Source: an uncultured Lachnospiraceae bacterium
GTDB lineage: Bacteria; Bacillota; Clostridia; Lachnospirales; Lachnospiraceae
DNA: 29,325 nt
Assembly: GCA_946183625.1 (NCBI GenBank)
Contig: CAMHCL010000003.1
Location: 1-29,325 of the forward strand
Reading direction: 5' to 3'
Below, piece after piece: positions 25,040-29,325 of this stretch. The notes under the pieces are model-generated. The model ran no database searches and had not been told where the DNA came from. It worked only from the letters and a program-made list of their open reading frames with translations. The translations under genes were made by a program, and so were the position numbers. Every line of letters begins with the position of its first letter. Positions within the stretch are counted from its first letter, which is position 1.

Positions 25040-25045
25040 ATAATC
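25040..25045 (-). promoter_or_regulatory. Candidate minus-strand extended -10 region for the membrane-protein pair
   Basis: The divergent gap 24992-25131 is AT-rich. On the minus strand it holds a TGTTATAAT-like extended -10 roughly 45 bp before the ATG at 24991, and a second TATAAT nearer the gene. Neither has a clear -35, so the exact start and the coordinates given here are approximate. Confidence 0.3.
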
Positions 25046-25074
25046 CAAGTATTTAGAATAGCAAAAAAATGTGT

Positions 25075-25080
25075 TATACT
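25075..25080 (+). promoter_or_regulatory. -10 box of the cyclophilin promoter
   Basis: TATACT with a TTTAGA-like -35 about 17 bp upstream; the predicted transcript starts near 25087, about 45 nt before the ATG at 25132. Its position rules out the upstream in-frame ATG at 25069 as the start codon. Confidence 0.5.
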
Positions 25081-25131
25081 ACTTACATATTGGGCGTTAC
25101 ATCGCAAATAAATAACAAGGAGAAGAAACCA

Positions 25132-25650
25132 ATGGCAAATCCAATCGTTACTATCACTATGGAAGATGGCGGAGTTATCAAAGCTGAGCTTTATCCTGAG
25201 ATTGCTCCAAACACAGTAAACAATTTTATTTCATTAGTTAAGAAGGGATTCTATGATGGACTTATATTCCACAGAGTTATTCCTGGATTTATGATACAGG
25301 GTGGAGATCCTGACGGACGTGGTTCAGGCGGACCTGGTTACTCAATCAAGGGTGAATTCTCACAGAATGGTTTCGAGAACAACCTGCTCCACACAACAGG
25401 TGTTCTGTCTATGGCTCGTTCCATGAATCCTGATTCTGCAGGTTCACAGTTCTTCATCATGCATGAGACATCACCTCATCTCGATGGTGCTTATGCAGCA
25501 TTCGGAAAGGTTATCGAAGGACAGGACGTAGTTGATAGAATAGCCCTTACAAAGACAGGCTGGGCAGACAAGCCAGTAGAGCCACAGATAATGAAGACAG
25601 TCACTGTAGATACACAGGGTGTTGATTATCCAGAACCTGAAAAAATGTAA
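25132..25650 (+). CDS. Peptidyl-prolyl cis-trans isomerase, cyclophilin type
   Basis: A 172-residue single-domain cyclophilin that speeds proline isomerisation during protein folding; with no signal peptide it is cytoplasmic. Active-site motifs: FHRVIPGFMIQGGDP (catalytic Arg), MARSMNPDSAGSQFFI and HLDGAYAAFGKVIEG. The Trp that binds cyclosporin in eukaryotic cyclophilins is replaced here (SPHLDG), as in many bacterial members. The start is ATG 25132, with AAGGAGAAG just upstream; an in-frame ATG at 25069 precedes the predicted transcription start. A bidirectional terminator follows directly. Confidence 0.96.
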   Translation: MANPIVTITMEDGGVIKAELYPEIAPNTVNNFISLVKKGFYDGLIFHRVIPGFMIQGGDPDGRGSGGPGYSIKGEFSQNGFENNLLHTTGVLSMARSMNPDSAGSQFFIMHETSPHLDGAYAAFGKVIEGQDVVDRIALTKTGWADKPVEPQIMKTVTVDTQGVDYPEPEKM

Positions 25651-25671
25651 TTTATAAATATAAGCAAAAAG

Positions 25672-25710
25672 ACCTCACATCCTATAACGGAATGTGAGGT
25701 TTTCTTTTTT
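25672..25710. terminator. Bidirectional terminator between cyclophilin and gpmI
   Basis: Stem ACCTCACAT (25672-25680) with ATGTGAGGT (25692-25700), 11-nt loop. The plus strand continues TTTCTTTTTT and the minus strand CTTTTTGC, so it can stop both converging transcripts. Confidence 0.92.
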
Positions 25711-25716
25711 ATGTAT

Positions 25717-27309
25717 TTACTTCTTAATGAGAAGTGATTCTCCTGTCATTTCAGCTGGCTGCTCAAGTCCCATGATCTCAATAAGTGTTGGAGCTATGTC
25801 GCAGAGCTTTCCGCCTTCCTTAAGTGTGTAAGCAGGATCGTAGTTGAAGAGGATGAATGGTACAGGGTTTGTTGTGTGAGCTGTGTGTGGCTCGCCTGTC
25901 TCATAGTTGAGCATCTGCTCGCAGTTTCCGTGATCTGCACAGATGAAGAGAACGCCGTCTACTTCCTTAACTGCTTCTACTGCTTTTCCTACACACTCAT
26001 CTACTGTCTCTACTGCAGCGATTGCTGCTTCAAGCACTCCTGTGTGTCCTACCATGTCAGGGTTAGCGAAGTTGATTACGATAACATCGTACTTATCTGA
26101 CTTAATTGCATTTACGAGATTCTCGCAAACTTCTGGAGCACTCATCTCAGGCTGAAGGTCATAGGTTGCAACTGCTGGTGAATTAACCAGAATTCTCTCC
26201 TCTCCTTCGTTTGGCTCTTCGAGACCACCATTGAAGAAGAATGTTACGTGAGCATACTTCTCTGTCTCTGCAGTTCTGAGCTGCTTGAGTCCCTTATTTG
26301 CAAGGAATTCGCCAAATGTATTCTTGATCTCTTCTTTCTTAAATGCAACGAGCTTGTTAGGAATTGTCTCGTCATAATCCTTGAAGCATACATATGTAAG
26401 CTTCAGGAATCCATTAGCTCTCTTCAGGAACTTGATACATTTTGTATCTGATGCATCTCCAGGCTGTGCTGCTATATCTTCATCTGAGAAGCAGAATGCC
26501 TTTGTGATCTCTCTAGCTCTGTCAGGACGGAAGTTAAAGAAGATAACTGAATCTCCATCCTTAACAAGTGAAAGCGGCTCTCCATTTTCATCTGTTATAA
26601 CTGTAGGAACTACGAACTCATCTGTAACTCCGTTATCATATGATTCCTGCATAGCCTGTACTGGATCTGTAGCCTTTATTCCTTCGCCGAGTACAAGGCT
26701 GTCATATGCCTTCTGAATTCTATCCCAGTTGTTATCTCTATCCATTGCGTAGTAACGGCCTGAAAGAGAAGCAACCTTACCTACTCCGATTTCAACTGTT
26801 TTATCAACCAGCTCCTGGAGGTAATCCTTACCTGATGCTGGAGGTGTATCTCTTCCATCGAAAAATGGATGAATGTATACATTTTCAAAATTCTCTTTCT
26901 TGCACATCTCAAGGATTGCATAGAGATGTGTGTTGTGGCTGTGTACACCACCATCTGAGAGAAGTCCCCAGAGATGAAGGTCGGAATTCTTTTCCTTACA
27001 ATTATTGATTGCTGCAAGAAGCTCTTCGTTCTTGAAGAAAACTCCGTCCTGGATATATTTTGTAATAAGAGTCAGATCCTGATATATGATTCTTCCTGAA
27101 CCTATATTCATATGACCAACCTCAGAATTTCCCATCTGGCCATCTGGAAGACCTACTGAAAGTCCTGAAGCATATCCCTTCTGAAATGGGCACTCTGCCA
27201 TCAGCTTGTCCATAACTGGTGTTTTAGCCATGTATACTGCATTTGCTTCATGATGATCTGAAAGACCATATCCATCAAGTACCATAAGAACTACCGGTTT
27301 TTTACTCAT
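25717..27309 (-). CDS. gpmI: 2,3-bisphosphoglycerate-independent phosphoglycerate mutase
   Basis: A 530-residue Mn-dependent glycolytic enzyme interconverting 3- and 2-phosphoglycerate in the cytoplasm. Asp12 (VLDGYGL) and the phosphorylated Ser62 (MGNSEVGHMNIGSGR) lie in the phosphatase domain. FFDGRDTPP and GRYYAMDRDNNWDR lie in the transferase domain, and FICADHGNCEQM plus AHTTNPVPF complete the metal sites. Length is normal (about 510-530). AAGGGAGAA precedes the ATG. A good sigma-A promoter lies about 70 bp upstream, and the bidirectional terminator makes this a single-gene unit. Confidence 0.97.
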   Translation of the reverse strand: MSKKPVVLMVLDGYGLSDHHEANAVYMAKTPVMDKLMAECPFQKGYASGLSVGLPDGQMGNSEVGHMNIGSGRIIYQDLTLITKYIQDGVFFKNEELLAAINNCKEKNSDLHLWGLLSDGGVHSHNTHLYAILEMCKKENFENVYIHPFFDGRDTPPASGKDYLQELVDKTVEIGVGKVASLSGRYYAMDRDNNWDRIQKAYDSLVLGEGIKATDPVQAMQESYDNGVTDEFVVPTVITDENGEPLSLVKDGDSVIFFNFRPDRAREITKAFCFSDEDIAAQPGDASDTKCIKFLKRANGFLKLTYVCFKDYDETIPNKLVAFKKEEIKNTFGEFLANKGLKQLRTAETEKYAHVTFFFNGGLEEPNEGEERILVNSPAVATYDLQPEMSAPEVCENLVNAIKSDKYDVIVINFANPDMVGHTGVLEAAIAAVETVDECVGKAVEAVKEVDGVLFICADHGNCEQMLNYETGEPHTAHTTNPVPFILFNYDPAYTLKEGGKLCDIAPTLIEIMGLEQPAEMTGESLLIKK

Positions 27310-27376
27310 GTTGATTCTCCCTTTTAATATTTATATTCACATTTTAACTATGCTGTTAATTACATTTAACCGCTAC

Positions 27377-27405
27377 ATTGTACTATAAAGATATTTGCAC
27401 GTCAA
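27377..27405 (-). promoter_or_regulatory. Sigma-A promoter of gpmI
   Basis: TTGACG (27400-27405), 17-bp spacer, TACAAT (27377-27382) on the minus strand. This is the best consensus promoter in the window, as expected for a glycolytic gene. Confidence 0.85.
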
Positions 27406-27450
27406 ACACATACTTGAAGTTTTAGTCTCATTTTTAGTGAATAACTTGTA

Positions 27451-27456
27451 TATAGT
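27451..27456 (+). promoter_or_regulatory. Candidate -10 box for the small gene at 27498
   Basis: TATAGT about 42 bp before the ATG, in the gap shared with the gpmI promoter. The -35 side is poor, so confidence is modest. Confidence 0.4.
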
Positions 27457-27497
27457 CCGAAGGTAAAAATCAAATAAAGTATTTGGAGGAAAATTTA

Positions 27498-27761
27498 ATG
27501 ACACAGAATAACAGACAGCCAATCGAAAAACTATTTCTTTACAACCTTGATAATGTTTCTGCAGGAACAGGTGTGATCATGGATGTATCAAATCCAAGCG
27601 ATCCTGAAAATGATGCAGAGTTCAAAAACGGCCTGTTCTCATTTATCAGGGGTACAAAGTCGCAAGGATTCAACAGGGACAAGCTGGTTTGCTACTATAA
27701 ATCCAAAGGTACTGTAATCGGCGACTATATCGATAAATATTGGGACGATGTAGCTGTTTAG
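27498..27761 (+). CDS. Small soluble protein of unknown function
   Basis: An 87-residue acidic protein that I do not recognise. The ATG at 27498 has TTGGAGG 8-9 nt before it; the in-frame TTG at 27483 overlaps that site and is rejected. There is no signal peptide or membrane segment. Visible segments are PIEKLFLYNLDNVSAGTGVI, a middle rich in Asp/Glu/Asn, and an aromatic C-terminus (VCYYKSKGTVIGDYIDKYWDD) that looks folded. It is flanked by a promoter-like -10 and a strong terminator, which supports a real, single-gene unit. Confidence 0.75.
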   Translation: MTQNNRQPIEKLFLYNLDNVSAGTGVIMDVSNPSDPENDAEFKNGLFSFIRGTKSQGFNRDKLVCYYKSKGTVIGDYIDKYWDDVAV

Positions 27762-27783
27762 GGCGTAAATTCAAGCCCACATA

Positions 27784-27820
27784 AAAGGACCAACCGGGAT
27801 AAATCCGATTGGTCCTTTTT
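27784..27820 (+). terminator. Rho-independent terminator after the small gene
   Basis: Stem AAAGGACCAA (27784-27793) with TTGGTCCTTT (27809-27818), extended by an inner CGG/CCG, ending in TTTTT. It may also serve the minus-strand gene that ends at 27842. Confidence 0.9.
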
Positions 27821-27841
27821 GTATGTTTTATGATACCTTTA

Positions 27842-28048
27842 TTACTTTACCTGCTTTAATTGTATAAACTTTTCCTTAAAACGATTATCTTCCGGATCAT
27901 ATTTATATCCGACATTACCCATCTTCGTGATTATCTCCTCCTCATCCAGATCATTTGACTTTGCAAATTCTGTCAGTGAACTGTAATTATCTCTCAGCTG
28001 GGTATTAATATAACTCATTAACATTATAGGGTCTTTAGGTATATTCAT
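27842..28048 (-). CDS. DUF4250-type small protein
   Basis: A 68-residue protein matching, from memory, the DUF4250 family of Clostridia: MNIPKDPIMLMSYINTQLRD at the start, then a short helix-turn-helix-like region (SLTEFAKSNDLDEEEIITKM) and GYKYDPEDNRFK. The start is the ATG at 28048, with GAGAGG upstream; an earlier in-frame ATG at 28075 lacks a site and would give an atypical extension. The helical centre resembles a small DNA-binding fold, but no function is known for the family. Confidence 0.8.
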   Translation of the reverse strand: MNIPKDPIMLMSYINTQLRDNYSSLTEFAKSNDLDEEEIITKMGNVGYKYDPEDNRFKEKFIQLKQVK

Positions 28049-28239
28049 AATTTTCCTCTCTTTTTTAATCCACATAGTTACATTTCATCATTCATATATA
28101 ACAGATAACAAAAACGAAGAAAAAAAGCAACACAAAAACCAGGGGCCATATGCTTGAAAAATCATGTCTCCATATTAAGTCTCACATTGTATATAAGATG
28201 TAAGCAGAAAATAATAATGAAAAAATGGAGGGTAAGATT

Positions 28240-28473
28240 ATGATGAATAAGAAAACAGTTGATGAAAGGCTTGAATCGCTTGCATGGAATTATACGGAAG
28301 GAAAGCTTATAAACAGCGGACTTGCAGTAGATATACTATATGTGGGCGATGAAGAAAGCATAATGGATTCGGTGGAAAGTATTATTTTTGGACTGATCCT
28401 GATTGTAATGTCAGTATCTATAGCAATAAAGCTTAAAAAGAAAAAAGAAAAGCAAAGAGATAGCGGAAGATAA
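28240..28473 (+). CDS. Small single-pass membrane protein
   Basis: A 77-residue protein with a soluble N-terminal half (about 1-45, with DERLESLAWNYTEGKLINSG), one membrane segment (about 46-65, IIFGLILIVMSVSIAIKL) and a short, very basic tail. GGAGGG lies 7-8 nt before the ATG at 28240; an upstream in-frame ATG at 28225 would overlap it. Unknown function. The N-out/C-in basic tail topology is typical of small membrane proteins of regulatory or stress type, but that is only inference. It is divergent from the DUF4250 gene. Confidence 0.6.
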   Translation: MMNKKTVDERLESLAWNYTEGKLINSGLAVDILYVGDEESIMDSVESIIFGLILIVMSVSIAIKLKKKKEKQRDSGR

Positions 28474-28501
28474 TTATTTATCTAAGAAGTTTTGCTTGTG
28501 C

Positions 28502-28590
28502 AAATGCCGCTATGTAAGATGTAAAGAGCTTTAGGATGGGCTTACACTCAAAAATGCCGCTATGCGAAATGCAAAGAGCTTTAGACGGGG
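28502..28590 (+). repeat. Two 39-bp direct repeats, 50-bp period
   Basis: AAATGCCGCTATG...AAAGAGCTTTAG...GGG occurs at 28502-28540 and 28552-28590. The copies are identical at both ends and differ mainly in the middle (TAAGATGTA versus CGAAATGCA). Each contains the small palindrome AAAGAGCTTT. Only two copies, and the 11-bp spacer is not conserved in a spacer-like way, so this is not CRISPR. Function unknown. Confidence 0.85.
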
Positions 28591-28709
28591 AATAAAAAAA
28601 TACAGAAAAGCGCGCAATCGGTTGAGCAAATAATTTGTGACTTTATACTAAAAAAATCGTCGAAAATGAAAAAAATTTTAAAAATAGACTAGATTTTTTG
28701 GAAAAAGTA

Positions 28710-28718
28710 TGATATTAT
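28710..28718 (+). promoter_or_regulatory. Extended -10 promoter of malQ
   Basis: TGATATTAT is an extended -10 (TGnTATnnT); a weak TAGATT stands about 17 bp upstream in place of the -35. The transcript would start near 28725, with a leader of about 110 nt before the ATG at 28834. Confidence 0.45.
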
Positions 28719-28789
28719 AGTTTCAACAAGTTGAGCAGAAAATATGCGAAAACAACTTAAAACACTTAAAAATAGCAATGTACAACGTG

Positions 28790-28819
28790 GTTGCGCATAC
28801 AAAATACATGATGCGCAAC
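28790..28819 (+). promoter_or_regulatory. Inverted repeat GTTGCGCAT/ATGCGCAAC, possible operator or leader hairpin
   Basis: A perfect 9-bp inverted repeat with a 12-nt gap, ending 14 nt before the malQ ATG. It could be a LacI-family (MalR-like) operator or an mRNA hairpin limiting ribosome access. Two further GTTGAGCA half-sites lie at 28621-28628 and 28730-28737. Confidence 0.5.
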
Positions 28820-28833
28820 AGAAAGCGGGCAAT

Positions 28834-29325
28834 ATGAAAAGACAGGATTCTTCAGGAATTGTAAGAGGAAGCGGTATTTTAATGCCGATTAGCTCTCTTC
28901 CAGGTAAGTACGGAATTGGTGCGCTCGGAAAGGAAGCGGTCAGTTTTTCTGATTTTGCAAAGGAGTGCGGCTTTGTTTATTGGCAGGTGCTGCCGGCAGG
29001 ACCTACCAGCTACGGAGATAGCCCTTATCAGTCATTTTCTGCTTTTGCGGGAAATCCATATTTTGTTGATATCGATGAATTAGTAAGCGAAGGCCTGCTT
29101 ACTGAAAAGGAGGCAAAAGAGCATGTTTCTTTAGCACCTGAAAATGATATTGACTATGAGTGGCTGTATAATACCAGATTTGTACTTCTGAAAAAAGCTT
29201 ATAAGAAGTCTAAGCATAAGGAAAGCAGTGCTTATAAGAGCTTTTTAAAGGGAGCAAAGTATTGGCTTGACGATTATGCTCTTTTCATGGCGCTTAAAGA
29301 AAAGTTTAAAGGAGTTTCCTGGCAG
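28834..29325 (+). CDS. malQ: 4-alpha-glucanotransferase (amylomaltase), 3' end outside window
   Basis: The first 164 codons of a GH77 amylomaltase, which transfers alpha-1,4-glucan chains in maltodextrin and glycogen use in the cytoplasm. Diagnostic N-terminal motifs are RGSGILMPISSLPGKYGIG, FVYWQVLPAGPTSYGDSPYQ, SAFAGNPYFVDID and the DYALFMALKEKF segment. Catalytic residues lie beyond the window. The ATG at 28834 has no strong Shine-Dalgarno site (only GCGGG nearby), and upstream ATGs are out of frame. The leader contains an inverted repeat and repeated half-sites, suggesting sugar-responsive control. Confidence 0.93.
   Translation, partial: MKRQDSSGIVRGSGILMPISSLPGKYGIGALGKEAVSFSDFAKECGFVYWQVLPAGPTSYGDSPYQSFSAFAGNPYFVDIDELVSEGLLTEKEAKEHVSLAPENDIDYEWLYNTRFVLLKKAYKKSKHKESSAYKSFLKGAKYWLDDYALFMALKEKFKGVSWQ

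Larger units (their letters stand above)
28474..28833. other. 360-bp intergenic stretch upstream of malQ
   Basis: No gene is supported here. It holds a pair of 39-bp direct repeats, a run of A/T-rich DNA, an extended -10 for malQ, four GTTG(A/C)GCA half-sites and a perfect 9-bp inverted repeat, each listed separately. Confidence 0.8.

Noticed and set aside
28502..28590. The 39-bp direct repeats as a CRISPR remnant
   Set aside because: Only two copies, 11-bp spacing, internal divergence within the repeat and no cas genes nearby.

Overview
The window looks like a chromosomal segment of a low-to-medium GC, Gram-positive member of the Clostridia, most likely a Lachnospiraceae (Butyrivibrio/Roseburia/Coprococcus-like) gut anaerobe. 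This rests on the Shine-Dalgarno-rich starts (GGAGG), sigma-A type promoters, a DUF4250-type small protein, a purine pathway with a separate PurO-type IMP cyclohydrolase and AICAR transformylase, and a very large Clostridia-style surface protein. The genus is inference. I see no phage, insertion sequence, tRNA, rRNA or CRISPR; most of the window is housekeeping chromosome.

Layout. (1) 1-7.7 kb, minus strand: the 5' part of a D-Ala-D-Ala ligase gene, preceded by a 2213-residue secreted, C-terminally anchored protein (beta-helix, lipase-like triad, InlB/Ig-like repeats). (2) 7.8-13.6 kb, minus: a tight run of a PAS/GAF-type sensor without an output domain, MreB/Mbl, RecD2 helicase and ComF. (3) 13.7-15.5 kb: a DivIVA-like coiled-coil protein with cysteines spaced exactly 11 residues apart, divergent from a lipoprotein; the two share a near-palindromic promoter region. 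(4) 15.5-23.5 kb, minus: a ZTP (pfl) riboswitch, then purO, a 141-bp structured inverted-repeat element, AICAR transformylase, a YkgJ-type cysteine-cluster protein, cardiolipin synthase, FtsH and citrate synthase. (5) 23.6-25.0 kb, minus: two overlapping membrane-protein genes of unknown role. (6) 25.1-27.3 kb: cyclophilin (plus) and gpmI (minus) converging on a shared bidirectional terminator. (7) 27.4-29.3 kb: three small proteins, a repeat-bearing intergenic stretch and the 5' part of malQ.

How they fit together. The clearest regulated unit is the end of de novo purine synthesis. AICAR (ZMP) is formylated by the 21228-22406 product and cyclised to IMP by PurO. The leader of purO is an aptamer that senses ZMP/ZTP, the substrate that builds up when 10-formyl-tetrahydrofolate is short. 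The aptamer's pseudoknot bases are also one arm of the terminator, so ligand binding should switch the genes on. MreB/Mbl, the DivIVA-like protein, the D-Ala-D-Ala ligase and cardiolipin synthase give the window an envelope and cell-shape theme, but a functional link between them is inference.

The points most worth a second look are the cysteine-hendecad coiled coil, the split and riboswitch-controlled purine module with its eukaryote-like transformylase, the alternative-pairing element between its two genes, and the beta-helix/lipase surface protein.
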